Shown here: positions 19,001 through 25,844 of the stretch, piece by piece | Numbering within the stretch: position 1 is the first letter of the stretch | How the letters are laid out: every line of letters begins with the position of its first letter | Source: a virus | Virus record (IMG/VR): IMGVR_UViG_3300044800_000040 | Coordinates: 1 to 64,000 of that record | Direction: 5' to 3' (one strand) | Length of the DNA stretch: 64,000 nucleotides | Made by a program: the position numbers and the translations under genes | Notes under the pieces: generated by a model | What the model saw: only the letters and a program-made list of their open reading frames with translations | The model's database searches: none | Told to the model about the DNA's origin: nothing

Positions 19001-19697
19001 CGGGACCAAGACGGACGACCTGGCAATCGTGGGCGCGGAGTTGTGGCTGGTTGGCGGCGGTGACTTCTACGCTGCCCCCGACGTCTACGCCATATCCGAT
19101 GTGTACACCTACGGCGGCATCGGGCCGGTTGGCACCTACACCATCCCCACCGGGCATCAGGTGGACATCGGCACGGCCTCCCCCTGCAACGTGGTTGTCC
19201 GGTACAGCCTGCGCGCCGACGGGGTCTATGATGATTTCTATGCCGTGGCAGATGTGTACGCAGAGAGCGACGTCTATGGGGGTTGGGGTTCGTTCGTCTT
19301 GGCGCAGCCACAGATTCGCATGTACAACGGCGGTGCGTGGGGCAGCTGGATCAACTACTCGCCGGGCACCTACACCGGGCAGAAGTTTGACATGCGCATC
19401 GTGCTGTCGACCACCAGCGACACCGCCCTGGCGATTCTGACCGGGCTGTCCTTCTCGGTGGATGTGCCGGATCGGGTTGACTGGCACAAGGGTGTGAGCG
19501 TGCCTATCACCGGGCTGAACTTCACGCACACGCCGAGTTTCCGTGCGGTGCCCTCGACCGTTGTGCAGATTCTGTCCGCAACCCAGGGCGACGACGACGT
19601 GCTGACCGCAGAAACGGTAGCGGGCGGAACCTTGTTCATCTACAATGGGGGCGTCGCGGTGGCCCGCTCCGTGAACCTAATCCACCAGGGGTACTGA
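16011..19697 (+). CDS. Central tail-tip/host-specificity protein (gpI-gpJ-like fusion)
   Basis: This 1228-residue protein is the largest of the tail. Residues 1-170 resemble a gpI-like part with hydrophobic helices (TMVAMIALTIVTGGAG), then from about 190 the J-like hub begins with 'ATYSWGLSNNPVVEGGPCP', a hallmark of J proteins. Fibronectin-like strands follow near residues 820-980. Residues about 1018-1085 hold a short duplicated motif (DVYAISDVY and DVYAESDVY). The C-terminus should contact the receptor. Confidence 0.85.
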   Translation: MGQVEYLPPDRAYSSAHKGREDVVVTSIPNPFEPLVHRVTRAFAPGKTGRDYVMEFWPLLPPDREVMMIINGVSYHNSECYDIVMQPGDSLAFYLVPGKGGGGKQIITMVAMIALTIVTGGAGMGVLLSDMASEGLYSAATIVASTFGTSTAVVFGVGATIVGGAVMAAVGAMLPSGDSSSNQASQSLDASATYSWGLSNNPVVEGGPCPFLYGTVRITPPCIGRYVIDAASTDTDNKNQYLAMLFLVADHAVDSISDIWINGNPLSYYTDVTTETRLGTNDQTAISFYTDTISQKGSGAVLTATGWVSVRTDGNALQGLGLCLANDQGLFHGTGSTTESTSVTVQAQYRKVGSVTWLPFFDSGATDTKTISGNSTSPLFHYYRLDNLPDGPGQYEIQCRYLTAPSADIAYRNRTIISYIHEIIYDAFTYPGRSLLALKIKATDQLSGSAPSISCLVTRSTVSVSDGVTTYSKPANSPAWASLELLQSTIYGGQVSPSRCVWADFNNWATWCTSKGYTTNYYADTAQGLPKQLAAVGIQGRGTVVQFGSKFQCIVDRPVALPVQKFLFNVSNMRDFQESWAPMEGRANIIEITYFDSTADYSRQVVPVQAMDFDTTDIEVITQGVALPGCTDRAQALVYGQFLINCNRYLTNTITFTAAIDSLACTIGDVVDVQHAVPQWGFGGRVVSATATQVVLDQEMTMVAGTAYAIQIILGADDTRADVNVVCVPGSTNTLTIVGAWPGATPAADDRFAFGPVGYVSKSFRIVSMTRNGDFQRKLTALEYYEPVYEDAVSIPAMVNQSLLPSVYALIASELYDVVSGWPVPRVSLAWKGAALNWDVAYRVAGTTAWTSLGTVTYPSKEVPGTMLVPGTEYDFQVSSNGLSVISQVQYAGGPTPPDVVGLYSSLTGGALYLNWDPALCPYSVNYEVREGTMWATAQIIYYGPATSVPLSGPGSFLVSANSGMIYSATPAAITVTDTPLIQNVIATFDEFATGWTGTKTDDLAIVGAELWLVGGGDFYAAPDVYAISDVYTYGGIGPVGTYTIPTGHQVDIGTASPCNVVVRYSLRADGVYDDFYAVADVYAESDVYGGWGSFVLAQPQIRMYNGGAWGSWINYSPGTYTGQKFDMRIVLSTTSDTALAILTGLSFSVDVPDRVDWHKGVSVPITGLNFTHTPSFRAVPSTVVQILSATQGDDDVLTAETVAGGTLFIYNGGVAVARSVNLIHQGY

Positions 19698-19698
19698 A

Positions 19699-20880
19699 AT
19701 GAGTTACGCTGCACTGACCTTCGCGGGAGCACCACTGACGGGCACAGCTATGCTGGCAGCCCTCACTGCCAAGCTCCAGTCCCTCGCAAGCCTGCGCTCG
19801 GGCACAAGCCGTCCGGCGGACGCGCAGACTCCCGAGATGTGGATGGACACGACCACGTCCACGGCCTGGGCGCTCAACATCTGGGACGGCACGCACGATA
19901 TCTGCATCGGGCACGTCAACTCGTCCACGGGCATCTTCACCCCGACGAGTGGCTCCGTGTCCATCGCGGCCGCCACGGGAACGGTGGATGCAATCACCGC
20001 CACGTTCAGCCCGGCGATGCCCTTGACGGACATGACGGTGTGCTTCGTGATTGCTGCTGGAGCGAACACGACCGCCACCCCGACCTTCGCCCCCAACGGC
20101 CTGACCGCACACACCATCACCCGCAGGGGTGGTCAGGCTTTGGCTCCTGGTGACGTGGCCGGGCCCGGTGCCCTGCTCGTGCTGGAGTACAACCTGGCAA
20201 ACACCCGCTGGGAGCTGGGCAACCCAGCCACCATTCAAGAGCCCTGGGCAGTTGCTGCGGGCACTGCGGACGTGATCACACTGACGCTGGCTCCTGCCGC
20301 TCCGGCGCTGGTAGACGGTCTGTGCGTGAGCTTCCGTGCGTCGGGAGCCAACACGGTGACCACCCCCTCGCTCAATGTCAACGGCCTGGGGGCCAAGACC
20401 ATCGTGAAGCAGGGCGGTCAGGCTCTCGGCATCGGGGACATCCCCCGCGCCCTGTACGAATGCATCTGCGTCTACAACCTGGCAAACACCCGCTGGGAAT
20501 TATTGAACCCGGACAATCCCAACACGGCCCTACGCGATATATCCCAGTCCTACACCGCCACGCACTACCCCGCGCCTGTGGCTCTGACCACTACTGGCGG
20601 GCATATCTCCTTTGACAACTCCATCCACGCCTACGCTACCCACACCATGACGGAGACTACCAATCTGGACGCCATGAGCAATCGCGCTGACGGGCAGGCT
20701 GGCGAACTCGTTGTCACTGGCGCGGGCAGCTACACCTTGTCGGCCACGGCCACGAATGGCTGGAAGATGGTGGACGGGACGAGCTTCTCTGTTTCGCTCG
20801 TCGCGGGCAAAAAGACCTGGATTTACTGGGAGTGCAACGGCACCCAGAACCTCATCGTCGGCACGAAGCAGGAGTCCTAA
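19699..20880 (+). CDS. Tail fibre protein
   Basis: This 393-residue protein follows the J-like gene. It contains two homologous beta repeats (ITATFSPAMPLTDMTVCFVI and ITLTLAPAAPALVDGLCVSF), each followed by 'G..A.TI...GGQAL..GD', then a 'NTRWEL' box (twice) and a C-terminal domain. Such repeats are common in trimeric side or central fibres. Its stop TAA abuts the ATG of the glycine-rich gene. Confidence 0.7.
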   Translation: MSYAALTFAGAPLTGTAMLAALTAKLQSLASLRSGTSRPADAQTPEMWMDTTTSTAWALNIWDGTHDICIGHVNSSTGIFTPTSGSVSIAAATGTVDAITATFSPAMPLTDMTVCFVIAAGANTTATPTFAPNGLTAHTITRRGGQALAPGDVAGPGALLVLEYNLANTRWELGNPATIQEPWAVAAGTADVITLTLAPAAPALVDGLCVSFRASGANTVTTPSLNVNGLGAKTIVKQGGQALGIGDIPRALYECICVYNLANTRWELLNPDNPNTALRDISQSYTATHYPAPVALTTTGGHISFDNSIHAYATHTMTETTNLDAMSNRADGQAGELVVTGAGSYTLSATATNGWKMVDGTSFSVSLVAGKKTWIYWECNGTQNLIVGTKQES

Positions 20881-21912
20881 ATGCTCACGCATCGTAGACA
20901 TCGTGGGCTTGGTGGAGGGGCCAACTATTTTGGTTCTGGTGCTGACGGCAACGTGACCATCAGCGCAGACACAAATCTGACCTCATCCACAGATGGCGAT
21001 ATGGTGGTGGCGAATTACAACACGTTGACCATTGACTCTGGGAAAACGCTATCCGTATCCAATCGTTGCAAGGGTCTGTTTATTTACGTCAAGGGCAACT
21101 GCACCATCAATGGCACCTTGAGTATGACGGCCAAGGGCGCGAGTGCAGACCCATCCGTGGCCGGAGTTTCCGCAACGGGTCTACGCATTATTCGCAATAA
21201 ATCAGGTGGTACGGATTCTCTGTCCGCGTCCGACCTTGCGGGCTGCGGCAGCCCGGCGACTACGGCGGAAGCGAACCAGAAAGCTGTGTCCAGTGGACTT
21301 GTGGTCACGACTGACCGTACGGGCGGCAGTGGTGGCGCGTCATTCACCGGACCAACATACCCCAGTGGTACTGTCGGAAATACCGGAGGCACAGGCGCAA
21401 CAAAGATGGGTGGTGGCGGTTCCGGTGCGGCGGGCGCGGCGGGTATCTGTGGGCGCGGCGGCAATGCAACGTGCTTTTCCGGTGGCCCTGGCGGCGGTAG
21501 CGCTGTGGCGAACACCGGTACGGCTGGTTCCGACACGGGCGGCGCGGGTGGAAATGGCCTTGACAATGGGACGCCGAGTGCTGGTGCTGGTGCAGGCAAT
21601 CCCCCAGGTACGGGGACAGGCAGCGCCGCCGAAGCTGGGACAGGTGGTCTGCTTATTGTCATTGTCGGCGGTAACTTCGTTCAGGGTTCTGGCTCGTCCA
21701 TTATCTCTGCGGGCAAGAAGGGCGGCGCGAGTGCCAACTACTGCGGTGGCGGTGGTTCCGGTGGCGGACGAGTTATTGTTCTGTACGCTGGAACGCGCAC
21801 TGACAATGGCGGGACAATTTCTGCCCCCGGTGGGCTGGGCGGTGTTGGGTATACTGCAAATGGTGGCCCTGGCGGCGCGGGTGCTGTAACTATTTCCCAA
21901 ATAGATAAGTAG
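20881..21912 (+). CDS. Glycine-rich adhesin-like tail fibre tip (gp38-like architecture)
   Basis: This 343-residue protein has an N-terminal beta domain (residues 1-85, NLTSSTDGDMVVANYNTLTI) and a long region with many Gly-rich blocks such as GGGGSGAAGAAG and GGPGGAGAV, separated by short strands and Cys/Asn turns. Polyglycine sandwiches of this type form the receptor-binding adhesin gp38 of T-even phages such as S16. Codons are less GC-biased than in neighbours, which fits exchange between phages. Homology to gp38 is not shown; only the architecture is alike. Confidence 0.6.
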   Translation: MLTHRRHRGLGGGANYFGSGADGNVTISADTNLTSSTDGDMVVANYNTLTIDSGKTLSVSNRCKGLFIYVKGNCTINGTLSMTAKGASADPSVAGVSATGLRIIRNKSGGTDSLSASDLAGCGSPATTAEANQKAVSSGLVVTTDRTGGSGGASFTGPTYPSGTVGNTGGTGATKMGGGGSGAAGAAGICGRGGNATCFSGGPGGGSAVANTGTAGSDTGGAGGNGLDNGTPSAGAGAGNPPGTGTGSAAEAGTGGLLIVIVGGNFVQGSGSSIISAGKKGGASANYCGGGGSGGGRVIVLYAGTRTDNGGTISAPGGLGGVGYTANGGPGGAGAVTISQIDK

Positions 21913-21922
21913 GAGACACGCT

Positions 21923-22411
21923 ATGAATCAGTGGAGCTACCCCATCGGGGCAATAGTCAATAACGATACTCTGACTGAGCGGCGGATTTTTGGCGCGTTG
22001 CCTGTCACCATCAACGACATCAGTTACGGGTCTGATATTTTCAGCAAGTGGCCGATGGCTGACTTGGCTGCTTTGGGCTTGAACTTGTTCGTCGAGAACC
22101 CCATCCCCCAGGACTACATCGGAGGCGTCCCGGTGGACATCGAGACTGACGAGCAGATCACGCGCACGTACCCAGACATGTATCTGGATACCGGGGCCGT
22201 GACCACTCGCCAGAAGCAGGCCATCTACGCCGAGTTGTCCGAGCTCGACGGTGAGCGTGTCAGGCCCGCTGCAGCGATCACCAGGGCCCAGGCCAACAGC
22301 GAAACGCCCGACCCGGATGATGTGGCAAAACTCAACCAGTTGGAAGATCGCGCCGAAGTTCTGCGTCAGGAACTCCGCGCCCTCGATGTCGCCAACACTC
22401 CGCTGCCCTAG
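21923..22411 (+). CDS. Hypothetical fibre-associated or assembly protein
   Basis: This 162-residue protein starts after AGGAG. The first half is beta-like with 'DISYGSDIFSKWPMADLAALG'; the second half is a charged helix (ARREL-type Glu/Arg/Leu pattern) likely to be a coiled coil. Position after the adhesin-like gene suggests a tail fibre assembly chaperone, many of which end in helices. No clear family match is visible. Confidence 0.5.
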   Translation: MNQWSYPIGAIVNNDTLTERRIFGALPVTINDISYGSDIFSKWPMADLAALGLNLFVENPIPQDYIGGVPVDIETDEQITRTYPDMYLDTGAVTTRQKQAIYAELSELDGERVRPAAAITRAQANSETPDPDDVAKLNQLEDRAEVLRQELRALDVANTPLP

Positions 22412-22444
22412 CACCCGAACCCCAACCTCACCGGGAGTACCCAC

Positions 22445-22972
22445 ATGACCACGACAGCACCCAATTCCGTCGCCTACTCGTTCGATGTGCTCTGCCGTGA
22501 TTTCCCGCTCAAGGCGACGGTCACTTGTGGTATCTCTGTCGTGTCGTACTTCGCGGGGGGAATCGACCAACTAGTGTCCTCACTGTTCCTGCTCATGGTC
22601 CTGGACTTCGGGCTGGGCTTCTCCCGGGGCTGGCATGAGGGCAACATCTCCGGCGACAAGATGAAGCACGGGGCAATCAAGTTCATCATCTATGGCATCT
22701 CCGTCTATGTTGCGGTGCTGATGCAGACCACCATGCAGGCCCTGGACCCGTCGTTGCTGGGCATACGGTTCAGCTTCGCGGTCCGGGACTGGCTGCTGGC
22801 GTACCTTGTGCTCAACGAGTCCATCAGCTGCATGGAGCACCTTGTGTACTTCAAGGCCCCGCTGCCCATCAGCTGGATCAAGAGGCTCAAGAACTACCGG
22901 GGCTGCATATTTGCTGGAAAGAGCCACGAGGGTCCACCCGCCCAGGAGAACAAGCCCAAGGAGGACGAATAG
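22445..22972 (+). CDS. Holin (phage holin family 4-like)
   Basis: This 175-residue membrane protein has three to four hydrophobic segments (about residues 22-58, 80-98, 110-130). The 'LVSSLFLLMVLDFGLGF' helix, followed by 'G.ISGDKMKHGAIKF', matches the toxin-secretion/phage-lysis holin group. Holins make timed lesions in the inner membrane. It opens the lysis cassette ahead of spanins and lysozyme. Confidence 0.8.
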   Translation: MTTTAPNSVAYSFDVLCRDFPLKATVTCGISVVSYFAGGIDQLVSSLFLLMVLDFGLGFSRGWHEGNISGDKMKHGAIKFIIYGISVYVAVLMQTTMQALDPSLLGIRFSFAVRDWLLAYLVLNESISCMEHLVYFKAPLPISWIKRLKNYRGCIFAGKSHEGPPAQENKPKEDE

Positions 22973-22974
22973 AC

Positions 22975-23166
22975 ATGGGACCGAAGGAAATGTTTTGCGC
23001 CCTCTTGGCGGGGCTGGTTTTGGCGGGCTTCGGAGCCGGGTGGTTGGTGGGCGACTACCTGGATGCAGGACTGGTGTGGGGCATAGCTGCTGGGGTGTGC
23101 TTCACTGTGGTTCTGTTCGTGGCCATACACAGCTATGCCTTCTCCAAGCTGCGTATCACGGGGTGA
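22975..23166 (+). CDS. Small two-helix membrane protein of the lysis cassette
   Basis: This 63-residue protein has two predicted transmembrane helices (ALLAGLVLAGFGAGWLVG and LVWGIAAGVCFTVVLFVAI) and a short basic end. AAGGAGG precedes its start. It may be a second holin or antiholin. No sequence motif distinguishes the two. Confidence 0.6.
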   Translation: MGPKEMFCALLAGLVLAGFGAGWLVGDYLDAGLVWGIAAGVCFTVVLFVAIHSYAFSKLRITG

Positions 23167-23170
23167 CGCC

Positions 23171-23509
23171 ATGGGACTGATTGAGACCGTCAAGAGCATC
23201 TACAGCGGCGACAACTCCGGCATCGACTACACCCACGTCAGTCACTCGATCATCGCCGCCATCATCGTCGGCATGTGGGTCTGGAAGTCCTGGGAACTGG
23301 TCGGGGCCTTGTGCGACTTTCCTCCGGGCGTCCAGCTGGTGCTTTTCGCCGTGGTCGGGGCCGTACCGCTGTCCGGCGCGGTGAACGCCTACCGGGCCAT
23401 CGGGACGCAGACCACTGCCACCTCCATCGTGCGGACAGAACAGGCCACCGTGGCCACCACCGAGACCAAGAACGCTGACGATGACGACAGCGGAACCGCC
23501 AGACCGTAG
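23171..23509 (+). CDS. Membrane protein of the lysis cassette
   Basis: This 112-residue protein has two hydrophobic segments (SIIAAIIVGMWVW and VQLVLFAVVGAVPLSGAV) and a charged Asp-rich C-terminal tail. It lies between the small membrane protein and the i-spanin. It may be another holin-like or regulator protein. I chose MGLIETV as start because the upstream in-frame ATG lies within the preceding gene. Confidence 0.55.
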   Translation: MGLIETVKSIYSGDNSGIDYTHVSHSIIAAIIVGMWVWKSWELVGALCDFPPGVQLVLFAVVGAVPLSGAVNAYRAIGTQTTATSIVRTEQATVATTETKNADDDDSGTARP

Positions 23510-23518
23510 GAGGGGACG

Positions 23519-23908
23519 ATGCCATTCTTGCTCACCAACTGGAAGTTGATCCTGATGGCCCTGCTGCTCGCTGCACTGGGGCTCCAGACCCTGCGCCTGT
23601 CGTGGAGCCAGACCGAGGTCGTGACCTTGCAGGGCGAGGTGGTCACCGAGAAGGAGAAGGTGGAGAAGCTCACCGAGGATCAGGCTACCAAGAAGGAGCT
23701 CATCGCCACGCTCCAGAATCAGATGAAAGAGAACAACGACGCCCTTGACCTCTGGAAGCGGACCAACGGCAAGATCACCACCATCGTCTCCGGCTTCCAT
23801 TCCCAGCCCGCTGCCCAACCAATCGCCCGCAAGGAGGTACTCGATGCGCAGTCTTCTGCTGCCGCTGTTCGTAGCATCAACGATGCTGCTGACCGGATGT
23901 CCTGGTAA
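23519..23908 (+). CDS. i-spanin (Rz-like)
   Basis: This 129-residue protein has one N-terminal membrane anchor (residues 8-24, WKLILMALLLAALGLQTL) followed by a periplasmic coiled coil (EVVTEKEKVEKLTEDQ). That is the Rz pattern: an inner membrane subunit that spans the periplasm with an outer membrane lipoprotein and fuses the two membranes at lysis. The o-spanin begins inside its 3' end in another frame. Confidence 0.85.
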   Translation: MPFLLTNWKLILMALLLAALGLQTLRLSWSQTEVVTLQGEVVTEKEKVEKLTEDQATKKELIATLQNQMKENNDALDLWKRTNGKITTIVSGFHSQPAAQPIARKEVLDAQSSAAAVRSINDAADRMSW

Positions 23909-24122
23909 GTCTGGCCGGCAGATCGTCGAGTGCCAGGCGGTCTACGAGCCCTGCCAGCGCCCGAACCCGATGCGCCTTGCCCGGCTCGACAACGCCACGC
24001 ACATCGGCGGTGCCACCAACGTCGAGATTCTGATGCGCGACTTCAATGACCTCGAACTGTTCATCAACCAGATGAACGCAACCATCGGCTGCTACGAACG
24101 GCAGGCCAAGAAGGGGAACTGA
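23844..24122 (+). CDS. o-spanin lipoprotein (Rz1-like)
   Basis: This 92-residue protein starts after AAGGAGG inside the i-spanin gene. Its signal peptide ends in a lipobox (MLLTGC) with the lipidated Cys near residue 19. It is longer and less Pro-rich than lambda Rz1. It should pair with the i-spanin in the outer membrane. The overlapping arrangement is the usual embedded-overlap spanin layout, and it points to a Gram-negative host. Confidence 0.85.
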   Translation: MRSLLLPLFVASTMLLTGCPGKSGRQIVECQAVYEPCQRPNPMRLARLDNATHIGGATNVEILMRDFNDLELFINQMNATIGCYERQAKKGN

Positions 24123-24124
24123 TC

Positions 24125-24323
24125 ATGGGGGGGACAAAACGAACGGCACGCGGGCACCATCATTGACGTGTGCCCGGACACAATCCAGGCGCTTTTGGAA
24201 CTCGGGTACTTGCAGAGCGTTCCTGGAGCGGGCTGCGTGTACATGCCCACAGACAAGGGTCGCGAGGAGCTCGGACGGCACTTCCAATGGGAGGCCAAAA
24301 AGAAGGACGGATTCCATGAGTGA
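24125..24323 (+). pseudogene. Small gene broken at a seven-G run
   Basis: ATG at 24125 runs into a seven-G tract (24127-24133) and reaches a stop after 13 codons. With six Gs the frame continues for about 65 codons: MGGQNERHAGTIIDVCPD, then 'IQALLELGYLQSVPGAGCVY' and a Lys-rich end, stopping at TGA (24321-24323) that overlaps the lysozyme start. The downstream frame is clearly protein-like. A sequencing error, a true mutation or slippage on the G-tract could each explain it. Function is unknown. Confidence 0.55.
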
Positions 24324-24906
24324 CCTGTTCGACACCGTTGGCTACCCGCGCACATGCAACTTCGAGGGCACCTATTCCAACGACCCCACCGACACTGGCG
24401 GCGAGACGTGGAAGGGCGTCGCCAGGAACAAGCACCCGCACTGGAAGGGATGGGACCTTGTGGACAGTCTCAAGTCCGACCCGTCCTTCCCCGCGTGCTT
24501 GTCGCAGTCCGTCGGGCTGGAACAGGCCGTGCAGGATTTCTACCGCGAGGAGTTCTGGGAGAAGATGGGATGCCCGAACATGCCGCCCGCCCTGGCCCTG
24601 GACATTTTTGACTGCGGCATCAACTGTGGCACCGGGACGGCCATCAAGATGCTCCAGCGCGTCCTCAACGTGATGAACAAGTGCCAGGCCCTCTATGCGG
24701 ACACAGCTGCGGACGGCCAGTGGGGTGCAGGCACCCAGGCCGCCATGCTGGGATACTTCGCCACCCGCAAGGACCTGGACGAGCTGCTGGTCGCCTTCAA
24801 CTGTCTGCGTGGGTCCTACTACGTGGAATGCGCCGAAAAGCGCGAGGCAAACGAGAAGTACGAGTTCGGCTGGTTCAAGCAGCGCATCGCCCTGCACCCG
24901 ATCTAG
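24316..24906 (+). CDS. Endolysin, GH108-type N-acetylmuramidase
   Basis: This 196-residue enzyme carries the GH108 catalytic block 'EGTYSNDPTDTGGETWKGVA' at about residues 18-37, with the catalytic Glu first, and a C-terminal peptidoglycan-binding-like region (ADGQWGAGTQAAM near residue 135). It should cut the glycan strands of the host wall. No signal peptide is visible, so release depends on the holin. Length is usual for the family. It is the last gene of the rightward arm. Confidence 0.9.
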   Translation: MSDLFDTVGYPRTCNFEGTYSNDPTDTGGETWKGVARNKHPHWKGWDLVDSLKSDPSFPACLSQSVGLEQAVQDFYREEFWEKMGCPNMPPALALDIFDCGINCGTGTAIKMLQRVLNVMNKCQALYADTAADGQWGAGTQAAMLGYFATRKDLDELLVAFNCLRGSYYVECAEKREANEKYEFGWFKQRIALHPI

Positions 24907-24944
24907 CATCCCCGGACGGGGTTTTCTCCCCCTCGTCCGTATGC

Positions 24945-24978
24945 ACGCCCCTGGTACGTCCCTGCCAGGGGCGTTTTT
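24945..24978 (+). terminator. Strong terminator ending the rightward arm
   Basis: ACGCCCCTGG (24945-24954) pairs with CCAGGGGCGT (24965-24974) and is followed by TTTTT. A second G/C stem with TTTTC lies just before it (24913-24937). Together they should end late transcription before the convergent leftward genes. Confidence 0.85.
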
Positions 24979-25066
24979 CTGTGCCTGGGCAGGGCAAGGG
25001 TGCCCCCGGTGCGAGAAACGCAGCGACAGGGCGGTTTTTGCGAGATGTGGGGGGCTCTGGTGAGTT

Positions 25067-25116
25067 GGGCCGGGGTAGTGTTTAGGTGAAGTTGGGTCGT
25101 GCGAACTCCCCGGCCC
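25067..25116. repeat. 9-bp inverted repeat at the convergent junction
   Basis: GGGCCGGGG (25067-25075) is perfectly complementary to CCCCGGCCC (25108-25116) with a 32-base loop. It lies between the end of the rightward arm and the last leftward gene. No T-run follows on either strand. The gap 24979-25123 holds nothing else that I can identify; the repeat may act as a bidirectional transcription block. Confidence 0.5.
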
Positions 25117-25123
25117 GGTGAGA

Positions 25124-25315
25124 CTAGATGGGAATGTGCCACGTATTGCGCGGCAGGCTGGTGTTCGGGACTTGGCCGATGCCCTTGCACCCAGTACAGG
25201 GCGGAGCGCCCATCGGGCGGTCGTACAGAGCAATCTGCCTGGCAGGGAGCATGGGTTCCTTGCGGCCACCCATGCACCGGGCGCACTCACGCCAGTATGT
25301 GATCGTGATCAGCAT
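25124..25315 (-). CDS. Small zinc-finger protein
   Basis: This 63-residue protein has two Cys pairs: ECARC near residue 11 and CTGCKGIG near residue 41. The second resembles the CxxCxGxG repeat of DnaJ zinc domains. It starts four bases after the stop of the 3D-domain gene, with GAGG near the ATG. It is the last gene of the leftward arm. Function is unknown. Confidence 0.5.
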   Translation of the reverse strand: MLITITYWRECARCMGGRKEPMLPARQIALYDRPMGAPPCTGCKGIGQVPNTSLPRNTWHIPI

Positions 25316-25321
25316 AGTGCC

Positions 25322-25843
25322 TCAAATTGGGATGAGGGTTGCGGGCAGGGTACCGAACCTGGCAGCGTCACGCTCGCCCACCATGTAGATGTCCACGCTG
25401 CGGTACTTGCCGTGCGCCATGCGATCCTCCACCCGGAAGACGCCAAGGTCACGCTCGCCAGCAACAACCCGGACGCGTCGGCCCTTCAGATGCCAGAGGT
25501 CCTTGCTCACTGCGATGGTGTGGTCCTGGCGCACCCTGGTGCCGCTGGCGGTGATGCCGTCGGTCTTGCCGCACTGGGCGACGGAGACGCTGTACGCTGT
25601 GGCGCGCACTTCGGCGATATGCGCTTGTTGCAGACTCAAGTATGCGTCGGTGAAGTATGTGGCGTTGTCAGAGCAGAGGGCTGCTTGCACAACGAGCTGC
25701 CGGTAGCGTTCCTTGGACAGGACGACCCGACCATCCTCCAGGCGCTCCTCATCAGGAATGATGCGGGGAGGTGAGGAGAACAAGAGCAGTCCCATCAGGA
25801 ACAATGCAAAGAGGGCTACGGGCCACACGATTGTCGTCTTCAT
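25322..25843 (-). CDS. Membrane-anchored 3D-domain protein
   Basis: This 173-residue protein has an N-terminal signal anchor (residues 5-23, IVWPVALFALFLMGLLLF) and a C-terminal double-psi barrel of the 3D type: 'VRATAYSV' near 82, 'GTRVRQDHTIAV' near 101 and 'VEDRMAHGKYRSVDIYM' with the conserved Asp residues near 140-155. Such domains occur in lytic transglycosylases (MltA) and resuscitation factors, so it may act on the cell wall. It begins one base after the Ro60 stop codon. Confidence 0.75.
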   Translation of the reverse strand: MKTTIVWPVALFALFLMGLLLFSSPPRIIPDEERLEDGRVVLSKERYRQLVVQAALCSDNATYFTDAYLSLQQAHIAEVRATAYSVSVAQCGKTDGITASGTRVRQDHTIAVSKDLWHLKGRRVRVVAGERDLGVFRVEDRMAHGKYRSVDIYMVGERDAARFGTLPATLIPI

Positions 25844-25844
25844 G

